Shown piece after piece: positions 36,371 to 48,127 of a DNA stretch of 64,000 bases. Under the pieces are notes generated by a model. It had not been told where the DNA came from, searched no databases, and saw nothing but the letters and a program-made list of their open reading frames with translations. Position 1 is the first letter of the stretch, and the number at the start of each line of letters is the position of its first letter. Source of the DNA: Ypsolopha sequella (taxonomy: Eukaryota > Arthropoda > Insecta > Lepidoptera > Ypsolophidae). The stretch lies in the NCBI GenBank assembly GCA_934047225.1, contig OW203997.1:6558417-6622416 (forward strand), given 5' to 3'. A program made the position numbers and the translations under genes.

Positions 36371-36724
36371 TTTTTGTATTTTTGTCTTTTTATATTTTTG
36401 TCTTTTTGTCTTTTTGTGCCCGAAGTACGACGATAACCCATCACGTTTGTTATTTATTTGCTCTTTTAATGAAGTTCTAAGAAAAATAAATTAGTATAAC
36501 AATTTTGGGACCTTTTACTAGATTTTGGTCTATCAGAAACGCGATAGGAGGAATTTCATTCGATAGAAATAATTATTGAAATCAGGTCTAAATTTACACT
36601 TTTTTTGATATTCTAAAAAATTAGGATAGCATACAGACTTGAAAAATATTTATTTAGATGGGTTTTAACTACACCTAAATTATTGGTTATGGAATTTTTT
36701 GTAGCTATTTTAGTTAATTTTGAA

Positions 36725-36955
36725 TTAATTTAAAACCGACTTTTTGACAATTTTCCCCGATTCCGTCCCTTTCGCACTGCGGGTCTTTCTGCCTGGAGTA
36801 ACGGGGACCTTTGCTAGCACGGTATATCACCTTAATGCAGTGCGCGCTGATAATAATGTTATTTCAATTCATTATAGTTCTTGTTGATATTTGTAACGAC
36901 ACAGATCGACTCAAGGTCGTTGGCGGCTATCAGCCCCTTAAAGGATTCTAACCCA
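36725..36955 (-). repeat. Diverged TTAA-family copy with both ends
   Basis: aaaaccgactttttgacaat, cctttcgcactgcgggtctt and ggtatatcaccttaa resemble the 26580-26720 copy. They are followed by a repeat B 3' piece (gcagtgcgcgctgataataa ... agccccttaaagg). The co-occurrence supports the view that the two repeat types share one parent. Confidence 0.45.
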
Positions 36956-37433
36956 ATTTTTGACGGTACCCTGAAATGCGACACTACATATACAAGTATT
37001 ATATTCAGTCAGAACTGCCCAAATTTAAACATTTGCATGAATACGGTTGTAATAACACACACTGTGCGAGCAGCGAGAGGCGAGACTTGTTTGGAATTCA
37101 TTGAATAAAACTTTTTCAGCTTTTTATTTCAGCCTTGTCCCACATGAGGAAATGTTATATTTATTTTAAACTTCATAAGAAATTTTTATGCAAAAAGGTC
37201 TGCGTTACCCCAATCCTTCTGTCTGCTTTTAGTCTTTTGATATTCATGATATCATTGGTTTTTTGTTTTACAAATTGTGTAAGTTGTGTTTTTTATTGTT
37301 CAATAATGATAAATAAAGCCTTTACTGAAATCTCTTAAACTTCTAAAATCTAATTATTATTCTACATAGAATTCTCCCACTGTGAGGTTTAGTTTTATTT
37401 ACATAGTGAAACTAAATATTTTTACTATTTTAT

Positions 37434-38279
37434 TAGAGATGAAACGGATAGTGATTTGGCCGGATACCGGATACCGGATATCCGGCCAGGCACTTGGCCG
37501 GATAGCCGGATATCCGGCGGCCGAATATCCGGCCTCAAGATATGCAGTTCGCACTAATTGAGCAAGTCATTAACATTACGCACCAAGGTGCGTGCGGGTG
37601 CAACTGAACGAGATTATTTGTGCATTTTCTAAATCATATCACAATCATACAAATGCTGGTCTGCAAACGCGAAACAATTTCCGATCATAACGAAATTCGT
37701 AAATATGTATCTTTTGTCTCCTTGCAGCGGTGTATACTGTATATAAATGGACAGGTATCTTTAAATGAAACCGCGTAATCTACTGTTCATACTGAACAAA
37801 TTTCCCAAAGTAACATATTGAAAAAAAATTAACCTGCCCGCCCTCAGAATAACGCAAAATGAGTAAGGAAACCTAATTTTTTTTTTCATTTCCACAAGTA
37901 TGATTCTTTGGAAAAGTTGTTCAGTATGATTCTTAGACCGTGTGTTTTTATTAAAAGATACCTGTTGAGTTACATCTGGTATATTGTGAGAGCAATAGAA
38001 GCTGGTGTAATGTACGAAGAAAAGCACAAACGTTTATTTCCAACAATTGCTGTAAAGCTTGTCTTTATCTACCATAGCTCAACTCTTATTCACTTTACGT
38101 ATTAGAATTTAGATTATTCAATTATTAATACAATACATTTATTTTGTGATTTAAACGACTTTTTGTATGCTAAGTTAAGTATCCGGTATCCGGCCGGATA
38201 CTATCTACTATCCGGCCGGATACCGGATACCAAAAATATGGCCGGATAGGCCGGATACCGGATATCCGTTTCATCTCTA
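37434..38279. mobile_element. hAT-like element with CCGGATA subterminal repeats, copy 1
   Basis: TIRs tagagatgaaacggata and atccgtttcatctcta. The flanking octamers tattttat and tataatat match at 6 of 8. Both ends are packed with ccggata / tatccgg motifs in both orientations (37459-37535 and 38180-38265). The interior is about 90% alike to the copy at 43262-44115. The 65-codon frame (37908-38105, KLFSMILRPCVFIKRYLL) is kept in both copies but matches no domain I know. Confidence 0.88.
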
Positions 38280-38499
38280 TATAATATACAGACTTTTATG
38301 AATATTATGGTAGACATTAAAAAAAAAAGAACTTTCGTCAGTCGAATATGGAATAATATCATAAATAAAATAGAAACTAAATATTATTAGACAAAACCGG
38401 TGAATCACCGGACAAAACATAAACATTCTCGTCACGACATATATCTTAAAAGGTGTGTCAGAGAAGTTACCGAGTGTGGGCTGCCACTGAAATAGTCTA

Positions 38500-38625
38500 C
38501 CTCTTGTAAATTAATTACGAAAAACTACTTGACCGACAGTATTTGAACCCGAGCTTCAAGACTGAGAGTCCGGCATCCTACTGGCTGATCTGCTGATTTA
38601 TAAAATTGGAAAATCAATCAGAAAA
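38500..38625 (-). repeat. tRNA-derived SINE
   Basis: The minus strand reads gatcagccagtaggatgccg (A-box-like), gactctcagtcttgaagctc and gggttcaaatactg (B-box-like). The spacing is close to that of a tRNA gene, but the acceptor stem does not close, so it is a SINE head, not a functional tRNA. Confidence 0.6.
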
Positions 38626-38764
38626 CATTTTCCGAAAATTATTTTTTGACACGATTCGAACACACAACTCCACCTACCGCGGGAAGCGAATTTCTCGTTC
38701 AATTCCCATATAATTTCTAAAAGATTTATTTTTGGTTTTTTTTTTTTCAGAGACATATAATAAT

Positions 38765-39272
38765 TAGACATCGGATTTATGCATTTGCATATGCAAATAT
38801 GCAAATAATAATTACGGCGTTAATGCATATTTTAGCCTTTTTTCCCAATCGTGCATATTTCGTTTAGTAGCGAGAGGTACGTATAGGGACCCAGGTTACG
38901 AAGACGTGTAGGGCGCGAGCGCAAACTGACTGACCAGTGCGTGCGTTTTGTCCAATGACGTCAGTTGATGTAGAAGACGTCGTTTTCGGCGTACAAATTG
39001 CTACTGGGTGACAAACGTCACAAAATTGCACTCGAAAATTTGGAAAAATACTTAATTGTATATTGTCACAAAAATTAAGCATAATTTTAAGCATATTTCG
39101 CTGTTTTTGTACTGTCTTTAATTAAAATGTATAAAAATAATAACGGTTTTTTGATTTTGCATTATGCATATTTTGGGCATATCAACAGTTTTTAGTGCAT
39201 ATTTCGGCCTTTTTTAGTGCATATTTGCATGCATATTTTGGTACTTTGTTTGTGCATATAATCCGATGTCTA
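38765..39272. mobile_element. hAT-like element rich in TGCATAT
   Basis: TIRs tagacatcggatttatgca and tgcatataatccgatgtcta, flanked by identical octamers ataataat (38757-38764, 39273-39280). Subterminal tgcatat / atatgca motifs occur about fifteen times in both orientations near both ends. The GC-rich middle (38870-38985) has a 76-codon minus frame with no domain. It is non-autonomous. The flanks are AAT-rich, so the duplication is slightly less certain than its identity suggests. Confidence 0.87.
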
Positions 39273-39439
39273 ATAATAATATAATAATAAACATTTTATT
39301 TCAGACAAATTTTCAGTCCATATACAAATTTACTTAAAACAAATATTGAAATTACTTAAAAAACTAATATTTAATAGCTAAAACAGATTAACAGCTAAAA
39401 CTAATACTTAATATTAATAGCTAAAACATAGTCTTCATT

Positions 39440-39842
39440 ACTTTGGTATAGTTATAAATTGATCATTATTTTTTTATGATTATTTAAAGAATTGTCCGAT
39501 ATCACTTGAAAATGCTAGACATTTTAATGATTGTTTGTGATGTGTTCTTGCTTATAAAAAAAGTGGTCTGTCTCTGTCTGTCTACTCATCTGTCATCCAT
39601 CTTTACAGATATTTATTATAAATTTATCTTGATAGCAGAGGACACATTTCTTAAACAGCCATTTCTCAAATGACGTCACACGAAAGCAAATGGAAGTTGC
39701 AGTTTTTCATAAAAATATTCATCATCATGAGGACTTTATAGACCACACGTTCTAAAATACGGCTTATTAAACCTTAATCTCGAAATGGTTTTCGAATTAA
39801 CATACCCTAACATAATTTAATCTAAGCAAATTGGGTCACTGC
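39440..39842 (+). repeat. Repeat family F, copy 2
   Basis: gaattgtccgatatcacttg, tcttgcttataaaaaaagtg, gtctgtctactcatctgtca, gaagttgcagtttttcataa and aaatacggcttattaaacct match the copies at 27484 (inverted) and 63790. It ends near ctaagcaaattggg. Confidence 0.7.
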
Positions 39843-40318
39843 TTGATTCAGAAACCTGTAATGCACATATTTACACCTAAAGGGCGTAACTAGCCTTTAG
39901 CCTTCAACTTCAACGATCCTCGATACCCTCCAATAGATATCTACATCTTGCAAATCATCCCAAGTGTAAGGACGCCAGTACGACAGGCACCTATTGGGAG
40001 TTCTTATTGCGGCGTCAAAGCCGTTAGAATCGCTTACAAATTGTGATCAAAGCGTTTTGCACATGTCCATTGACTGCCGCTCCATTCAAAGAATACTAAC
40101 TAAAGGGACTTTCTCTGCGACGAATGCAGAACAATTTGTATTACTAATTACTTTTTGTGGACACATGTTGTCTTGTTTTGTGTAGTATTACATACAATAC
40201 CGTCTCAAGACCACAATGAACCTCAGAAGTGTTGGAGACAATCTTCAAGCCGGTGCGTGACGGGTACCGGCCGCCGTGCGGTTTTAGACTAATTTATAAG
40301 TGCGCGCGTTTAATTTAT
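39843..40318. other. Intergenic, no gene seen
   Basis: A 63-codon frame (39994) is not recognised. The sequence gtgacgggtaccggccgccg near 40257 is GC-rich but unexplained. Confidence 0.3.
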
Positions 40319-40412
40319 ATTCATTCATTCATTCAATAATTCAATCAATCATTCTATCTGTCTTCATTCATTCAATCAGCTTTCATTCATTCAGTCATTC
40401 ATTTTTATGTTT
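40319..40412 (+). repeat. (ATTC)n microsatellite, imperfect
   Basis: attcattcattcattc followed by aatc and cagt variants, about 90 bp. The 61-codon frame over it is low-complexity Ser/His/Ile. Confidence 0.85.
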
Positions 40413-40672
40413 AGTCATTCTCTTCTCTCTGCGATCTTGTACATACACGCACGCGACACTATTATCCTTAAAATACAGCACCTAAAATTACACTCCGTTT
40501 ATTTTACTCCAGCTATCCCGTCAGAACTCCCGTCCAGAACATCTAGGAACAGCGGGCACTGACACCCCAACAGAAGGCTTGGGTGAAATTAAAATATGGC
40601 GTCAGACTAGACTCTCATCTCTAATTTCTTCTGTTGCGAAAGCAAGAACACTTTCAATCTTAGAACCAGAAG

Positions 40673-40806
40673 GTCTAGGATAGCAGACCATATCGAGCTT
40701 TAACCGCTCGATACAACATGTCTATCCCTCTCGAGGTAGATCAACAGAATGAGAGAGAGCACTGTATCAGGCGCTATCGAGCTCGATATGGTTGGCTATG
40801 CTAGAC
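40673..40806. repeat. Fold-back repeat, 134 bp
   Basis: gtctaggatagcagaccata tcgagct at the left faces agctcgatatggttggctat gctagac at the right as an inverted repeat. Internal ctctcgaggtag lies between. Probably a small MITE. Confidence 0.6.
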
Positions 40807-40985
40807 TAGCAGGCCTTTATAACATTATGGCAAACACCAGTAGAGTTCACTAAATAACAAAAATCTATGTAGAACCTAAGGCTAATGATGTATAGTACAA
40901 ACGCAGACTCAGTGTAACCTGGCTAAACCTGTAAGGTCTGGAAAGCAGATCACACATGATATATTCACAGGTCACCACATTAATG

Positions 40986-41300
40986 TTTTTTCAATGCAAG
41001 TGCTCGTAAAGGCCTAGGGCTTTATTTATTTTTTTATTTACGAGAAGTTGGCTAACCTGCAACCTTTCCTGTGTACCATAAATGTTATACTTTTTTTCCA
41101 CAGTTTAACGGCTCTGGATACAGTCCTTTTGAGCCAATCATAATTTAAAGTTCACAAGATTATATTTGTTTTATTTCTTCACACTATGCATTGAAAAACG
41201 TTGTATGATATATACACGGGTGTAAGAGCAATAAATTACTCTACGCTCGTATCATCCTCGTAATTTATTCCTTTTCGCCCTTATAGCATAAACTACTATT
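40986..41300 (+). mobile_element. MITE family C, copy 3
   Basis: tttttcaatgcaagtgctcg, aacggctctggatacagtcc, ttgagccaatcataatttaa, gcattgaaaaacg and gcataaactactatt match copies 1 and 2. About 80 bp are missing near the left end and the internal hairpin is shortened. Confidence 0.75.
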
Positions 41301-42814
41301 TTTTACCTGTTTGCTTGCAGGTGGACGAATTCACCCAGCGTGACAGCGTATTGATGAGGGTTATAATATGAATCCATCTATAATCACTCGAGCTACTATA
41401 GGCGCCTTCGCTTTGCTCGTAAGACCTTCAGCGCCTTACGAGTTACCTATAACAATGCCTTTAGGATGTTGATGGGGCTACCACGGCTCTGCAGTGCGTC
41501 AACAATGTTTGCGGAAGCACACACGGACGGCTTCTATGCTATATTGCGCAAACGCATCACGTCTATTATCCGTAGAACTAGCGGTGGCAACAGTGACATC
41601 TTGTGGACGATAGCTGGTAAGTTTGACTGCCCAATACTTACGCATTGGATAGCACAACTTATATGACCTAACAGGAAATAATTTCAATAAACCATAACAA
41701 GACATTTTGTAACATTTAAATTTTAATTTATAATGTTTTTATCTGGAAGACAATTTTTATTTTTTTATTTTATTGAAGTTATTAAGTGTTTTGTTTTGAT
41801 GTTATTGTAATATTAATGTTAATTTTAATTTAAATCAATTGTAAATATGAATATTTGTTATTCGAAATAAAAAAATACTTTTTCTTATTCACCTCTTTTT
41901 AAATTTTTAGTTTTTACCTCTTAGTCACAATACATTTGGTTAATAAACTATTATTTACGTTAAGAAATTTGAGTATAAGAATATATGTAGTAAAAAGAAA
42001 AATGGTATGCCTGACCCCTCCTAAAAACTTCGATGTTTACTTCGATGCGCCGGAAGTCTTTTCTCGACGACAATGTTTGTTTCCAATGTTTACAGCGCTT
42101 CAACAATGTCCACTAATGCACCAAAGACCATAAATTAAAGACCACAGGTGTGCAATAATCAACTCTATTACTTTTCAGTAAAAGTTAGGAGTTTTGCTGA
42201 TTTAGTGAGTGGTGGAGAATCTCGTAATGAACCTGCATTTTGCCAAGCTGCTGCAATGGGTATTTTTTCGGTAAATAACGTGGAGCCTAGGAAGTCACGA
42301 TTCTAGAATATAACACTGTAAGAAAAGTATTTTAAACCCATCAAAAACATAAATGTGAAAAAGGGGCCGAGTTCCGTACAAAAGCAGTTCAGGATCGTCG
42401 GCTTAGCCGAAAAAATAATTGAGATTAAAATATTGGGTACCGACTTCTATGGATGGTCATGTTCATGTCATATGTTCACTATGGATGGATGTGATAACTA
42501 CAAGAATGTACAACGCTCTCCAGTTTGTTTTGTTAGGGTTCTTGCTACCGAATATTTGAGACTTGGCAAGTTTTCACAGCTAAAGTTTTAACGGTAACAT
42601 CCTACATGCAAATAATTTACTATGAAAACTTGCCAAGTTCGTAACGTGCTCGCAAAATAGTAGGTAACTTTGTAGGTCTAATAGAATTTGAGTTATGGGC
42701 GGATTCGAAAGTAGCTCGAAATGGTTGGTGTTATAATTCTATAATTAATAATAAACAATATAACACACGGCTAGTGCCTTTTCTTTTCCACGTTATTACA
42801 CGAACCATTTTCTA
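41301..42814. other. Intergenic, no recognised gene
   Basis: Frames of up to 78 codons (42355-42591) are unassigned. tttgcttgcaggtggacgaa near 41319 resembles a 3' splice site but no exon could be supported. Confidence 0.3.
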
Positions 42815-42893
42815 CAACGCCCCAGGTTAACTGCAAGAAAAGTCTGTACAGACATATTGTTATTGTGCAATAAAGAATTTTTATTATTATTTT
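42815..42893 (+). repeat. LINE 3'-end fragment
   Basis: acaacgccccaggttaactg, tctgtacagacatattgtta and ttgtgcaataaagaattttt, then (TTA)n. The same end, with 21 more bases, occurs at 51414-51530. Confidence 0.6.
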
Positions 42894-42899
42894 GAGAAT

Positions 42900-43250
42900 T
42901 TTTGATCTTGTCTCTCCCTCTTTGCCGAAAGAATTTAAAGAGAGAGAGACGGTACATCCCTCGGCAGAAGCACAGTCGACCGAGGTACAGAACCCCAGGG
43001 AAAGAAACCGGCGAACGATGCGAGCAATTTCGAGCAGAACCGCCTTCTGCATCCGCGCTGGAAGCGAGCTGCCGCGGAATCCCAACCGTCTCAGGTTGGT
43101 TTCGAGGCTGGTTGGTATTAACCCGTTCGCGGATAAAACAGCTGGGATTATTTCGGTGGATGTTACGCCCCACATGTCGGTAACCTCGTGAGCCAGGTCG
43201 AGATACTTCCTCCTCTTCTCGGTTTCGGCTTTCACGAGGTTCTCATTATT
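42900..43250 (-). pseudogene. LINE C-terminal domain relic
   Basis: Minus-strand frame LVKAETEKRRKYLDLAHEV, then TDMWGVTSTEIIPAVLSANG, LIPTSLETNLRRLGF and MQKAVLLEIARIVRRFL. It resembles the C-terminus of a common insect LINE polyprotein type (the region after a DIAIPxxHN motif, probably the restriction-like endonuclease end of RLE-class elements). The part upstream is replaced by (AAT)n, directly next to the hAT element at 43262. The stretch after RRFLSL is not conserved-looking and runs into the neighbouring 3'-end repeat. It is non-functional. Confidence 0.65.
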
Positions 43251-43261
43251 ATTATTATTAT

Positions 43262-44115
43262 TAGAGATGAAACGGATAGTGATTTGGCCGGATCCCGGAT
43301 ACCGGATATCCGGCGAGGCTCTAGGCCGGATAGCCGGATATCCGGCGGCCGAATATCCGGCTCAAGATATGCGTTTCGCATTAATTGAGCAAGTCTAAAC
43401 ATTACGCACCAAGGTGCACCCACTGAGCGAGATTATTTGTGTATTTTCTAAATCACGATCTGGTCTGCAAACGCGAAACAATTTCCGATCCTAACAAAAT
43501 TCGTAAATATGTATCTTTTGTCTCCTTGCAGCGGTGTATACTATATATAAATGGATAGGTAAAAATTTAAATGAAACCGCGTAATCTACTGTTCATACTG
43601 AACAAAAATCCCAAATTAACATATGGAAAAATAAATTGAACCTGCCCACCCAATGCCTTTTCAAAATTCACAGTAGGTTTTAAAATGAGTAAGGAAACAT
43701 GAAAATATTTTTTCAGTTCCACAAGTATGTTTCTTTAGAAAAATTGTTCAGTATGATTCTTAGACCATGTGTTTTTATTAAAAGATACCTGTTGAATTAC
43801 ATCCGGTATATTGTGAGAGCAAAAGAAGCTGGTGTAATGTATGAAGAAAAGCACAAACGTTTATTCCCAACAATTGCTGTACAGCTTGTCTTTATCTACC
43901 ATAGCTCAGCTCTTATTCACTTTATGTATCAGAATTTAGATTATTGAATCATTGATACAATCAATTTATTTTGTGATTTAAACGACTTTGTATGCTGAGT
44001 TAAGTATCCGGTATCCGGCCGGATACTGGCTACTATCTGGCCGGATACCGGATACCAAAAATATGGCCGGCTAGGCCGGATACCGGATAGTAACCGGATA
44101 TCCGTTTCATCTCTA
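43262..44115. mobile_element. hAT-like element with CCGGATA repeats, copy 2
   Basis: Same TIRs as 37434-38279 (tagagatgaaacggata), flanked by identical octamers attattat (43254-43261, 44116-44123). The octamer lies in an (ATT)n tract, so part of the match could be chance. The length is within 10 bp of copy 1. The conserved interior frame is at 43699-43947. The many ccggata motifs at both ends are kept. Confidence 0.88.
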
Positions 44116-44123
44116 ATTATTAT

Positions 44124-45563
44124 TAACCATTTGGAGGTACTTTCGACCCCACCATAACTCATACATAATCAATGGAATTTATAGTAAATATTAAATATCT
44201 CCAGCCGTCTTTTTCTGTTTTCAGATAACATTGTCATATAAAAAATAACTATACATAGATTTGTTTAGTACGATATTACCTATATCGTCATTGTAATTTT
44301 TTAATAATCTAATTTGTATATAATAAAATATTTGTTCTAAAGGGTCTAATTAGGTTGGATATTGATAACTTCCTAAATAATTAAATATTTGTAATTTTTA
44401 GAGTTTTTTCCTATTGTGTGCTGTAAATAGGGCTCGGAATAGGGTGAGTTTTTAAGTACCAAATGATGTCAAATTCACTACGAAATTTTAATATGGATAT
44501 GCCTTATAAGCAGGAAAAAATGTGGAAATGGAATACCTAAAATACTAAACAATATCGTGAACACAAAATATTTTGTCAATTTCACAGCAGCTTAATCGAT
44601 TAAGGTAGTATATTTCTAAATTTTCAATTTAAATAACATCCTTGTGACACAACATTTTATACAAGACAGACGTCATTTTGGGATCAGAGACTAAACCATA
44701 AATATATTATTTATTTATTACTATATCCATGCTTATTTCTAGCCAAGTAACACGAAAAACAGAAACAAATGGAAAAAATAGGAAACACTCCTCATCCACA
44801 TATCAAAAATAAAATCATATATAAAGGATAAATGAAATGGTCACTGGGTGTAGTCATCAACCCCAAAATGGATTGGCGGTTTCAAAGTCGTGATCGATCA
44901 TATCCATGTTATGATCTTCGTATTATACCAATCCCTGGCTATAAAACCTACCCGTAAACGAAATTTCAAGTTTCTAAGTCAACTGTTAGTGCCCGCCCTA
45001 TGGGTTTTGATTCCCTTGAGAGTGTCAAATATTTTTATGAAATTGATTATTTATTAAGCATTAACTTTTTTTCGCATCGGAGCTATAAGCCTGATTTTTT
45101 TTACAACACCATGGGGTCGTAGACTTCTATAGGAGGTATAAGTTTCAACTTGATATCTCAAAAGATGGCCGAGCAAAAGGTTCTTGACAGACAGACAGAC
45201 AGACGGATCCTATAAGGGTTCCGCTTTTTAATTTTGAGGTACGAAAGCCTAAAAATGGATGGATCACGAACGTGAGACACGTATTTTTTGTATTATAAAC
45301 CATTTCTGAACATTTTTATTCCCCGCCCCTCTCCCCCCCCCCCCCTCCTACGGGCCTGCACAATACAATGCGCACATGTTCTCTATAATTGAATCTAATG
45401 CCTTCATGCCCGTTAAGGGCCTTACTATTGCCAAATGGGTACTTTCTAAAGCCCACTCCTCGTTTATGGCCAAACCAAAAATAATGAAAAAATGTATTAT
45501 TAATAATCAACTCTTAGAAAACATATGCAACAGTTTTCTTTTTCATACCACTAAAACTTCTAC
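44124..45563. other. Intergenic, repeat pieces, no gene
   Basis: gacagacagacagacggatc ctataagggttccg at about 45186 is a dispersed-repeat ending common in this DNA. A run of 14 C is at about 45335. The frame at 45376 is unassigned. Confidence 0.35.
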
Positions 45564-45851
45564 ATGATTTTTTTTTTTTTACTGAATGATGTTTTTTGAC
45601 CTCAAATTCCCTACTGCTCCTGAGTTGCTTGGCTGATTGAATTCATCTATGCTTTGAAAAATAGATAAACTTTATACCTATAAACATAACATAAGATTAT
45701 TCAATCGAGTAATCACGTCCAAGGACGCAGCGAGCGTCGTAACAGCCACTATGCATTGCGCGCTGATATGAACGTTATTTCAATGTCGTTTCCGTTGATA
45801 TTTGTAGTGACAAATATCGAGCTGCTAATTTGGCGATGGTAATCGCCTTAA
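45564..45851 (+). repeat. Repeat family B, short copy
   Basis: Matches 5481-5803 at most positions but lacks the 36-bp segment. Here cacgtccaag joins directly to gacgcagcgagcgtcgtaac. It ends ggtaatcgccttaa. Confidence 0.78.
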
Positions 45852-46489
45852 CATGTCATATTTATTATCCAATACTACTAAAAAAATTATCTGTATCGTA
45901 ACAAAATGTATCTTATCAAATAACATTCAAATATAACATTTTTTTAACCTTTCTTTAATTATACCGTGCGTGATGAACAAACGGCGCGTCTGAAAGAAGA
46001 ATTTAACTTGACACTGGCAAAAAGTGGCGCTTAAAATAGCAGCCGTCACCAAGAAACAAAAAAAAAGTCATTGGTGTTTTCCTTCTTTTTTCTGAAATAA
46101 AGCTCGTTATTTTTATATAGTGCTAAAGTAACCTCATTGGTAAGAATAAAGTAAAAAACGGTTCTTTAAAATTGACCTCATTTATTAAGCCGCATAAATT
46201 ATACAATCCAAAAAAAAAAACCTTTTAACTGTCAGTGGGTAATCGTGAATTTTTGTTAGTAATTTTTCGCAAGTTTTTTTCGCTGTAAAATCGTAAATCT
46301 GTCGCTTTTATTCAGGTAAGTTGATAAAAATGTGTTTGTATATGTTATTCCTTCTCTGCCTTTCTATTACTTGATATTTGTAATACTTCCGCAGATAGAA
46401 ATACTTTGCGCTTTGATTACTTTGTGGAAGTTTGCATAAGTCTTCATTTCCACAACACCAAATTCCTTATCTACCTTCATAAATATATA

Positions 46490-47100
46490 AAAAACAGCGG
46501 CAATAGCTCAGGCGATAGAACGCTAGTCTCTCAACTTTGTGACCCAGTTTGGATCCTCGGTCGGGAATGCACCAATCCTGGTGATAGATTTTGTATTATT
46601 ATTTGTATACAAATATGTATACATAATATATACAAGCAAGTGTTAAGTTGAAGTTGCGGACGCCGGAAACTGGCCAAGATACTCGTCCATACGAACAACT
46701 TTTAGCATAGAGCCAAACGTCGAATCGTAAAAAAATATCAGCTGGTCCATAGAAAAGTTGTATATAAAGTTACATGACCAAAATGTATGAAACAATAGTT
46801 TTATTTTTTTCACTCAATTTCTCAATTTTTTTCACGGAAATTGTTCGTATGTACCAGTTTTCGGCTATAGGCCTATAGGCCTATAGGCCTATAGGCCTAT
46901 AGGCCCTAATACTTACCACTTACTGAACGGTGAAGGAAAACATCGTGAGGAAACCTGCATGCCCTAAGATTGCCGATAAGGCTCACCACACACGTAATAA
47001 TTTTCAGTGAAATGCGGGTTTAGCAAGTGTGGACTGTGCCTCGGGAACTGTAAGGAACACCTCTGACACCCTCTCGGGTATTCATATAGTGACGATATAT
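46490..47100 (+). mobile_element. tRNA-headed SINE composite
   Basis: The head ggcaatagctcaggcgatag aacgctagtctctcaacttt has an A-box-like tagctcaggcg; gtttggatcctcg is a weak B box. Further on come ggtgaaggaaaacatcgtga ggaaacctgcatgcc, a phrase I recognise from lepidopteran repeats, and the 3' module gtgtggactgtgcc ... cacctctgacacc ... gtgacgatatat shared with 57284-57475. The palindromic tandem at 46865 lies inside. Confidence 0.6.
46865..46905. repeat. Palindromic 8-bp tandem (CTATAGGC)5
   Basis: Five head-to-tail copies of ctataggc. Because gcctataggc is its own reverse complement, each unit and the whole tract read the same on both strands and could extrude as a hairpin. Confidence 0.9.
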
Positions 47101-47379
47101 TTATTTAAATATATACAAACAATACAGAGAAAAGCCCCCGTTTCCCTTCTAAAACAAAAGTAATGGAGTTTCACTATCTCAGTATAAATAATGTATAGCC
47201 TGTAACTGTTGTTCTGGATTTGACCATGACCGAGTCTACCCAGCCTGCATACTAAACCGCTGCATTTCTCCGGTTTTACCATTTTATGGACTTCCTATTA
47301 TTGGCGATATTCAAAAGTCTTTGTACGTCCTTCTTTGATCTTTTTAATTATAAGGTGACTTTGATCTTCACTATCACTA

Positions 47380-47590
47380 CATAGTATAAAACAAAGTCGC
47401 TTCCCGCTGTCTGTCTGTTTTTATGTATGCTTAGATCTTTAAAACTACGCAACCGATTTTGATGCGGTTTTTTTGAATAGATAGAGTGATTCAAGAAAAA
47501 GGTTTTTATGTATAATACATGCATAATATAGTAGAGAAACACTGATAATTTTAGAGGTTTCTAATGTGATGTCGTAAATAAACACGTTTT
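47380..47590 (+). repeat. Dispersed repeat with CGCAACCGATTTTGATGC
   Basis: tgtctgtctgtttttatgta, aaaactacgcaaccgatttt and gatgcggtttttttgaatag form a block type familiar from many arthropod genomes. The parent element is not known to me. Confidence 0.4.
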
Positions 47591-48127
47591 TTTGCGCTTA
47601 CATTGCAAACGCTGGCTGAACCCTACGAGATAGATCAAAATAATGTAGTACGGTATTGTACATCTTAAAAAGGTCTACAAAAAAGTCTCGATAGTACATG
47701 TCTATCTCTTAGGGATAACCCACAATAACCATTTTTTATCTTCTACTTTTCCCATAAATATAATCCCTATTATATGCAACATGGGAGAAAAAAAAAATGT
47801 TTCGTTTCCCCTGAAGGATGATTAAACTTGTTATCACAGTGATCACTTACCGTGTCTCCAGTATAGTTCGGGTGGTTGATTACAATACAAAAATACAAAA
47901 TTGTCTTTATTGTACAAAAAAGTTTCACAAAATAATAATTTTGACTCTGAACCCCAAACTAATACAATTGTTTTTTGAGGAACAGTATTTCCGTTTCGAT
48001 AAAAATTAAAAATATAATTAAACTACTTACAAATATTACATAAGTAGGTATATCATACATGGTTAAATTTCACCTTATATACGAAAGTTCTTTAAATCAC
48101 AAATTCCTCCATCTTTTATTTTTACAT

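Noticed and set aside
40319..40485. 61-codon frame
   Set aside because: Translation of the (ATTC)n microsatellite.
42771..43235. 154-codon protein as a host gene
   Set aside because: The first two thirds are LINE C-terminal text and the rest runs into an unrelated LINE 3' end; a chimera of two repeats.
46490..46570. Functional tRNA gene
   Set aside because: The A box is acceptable but the B box is poor and there is no acceptor pairing; it is a SINE head.
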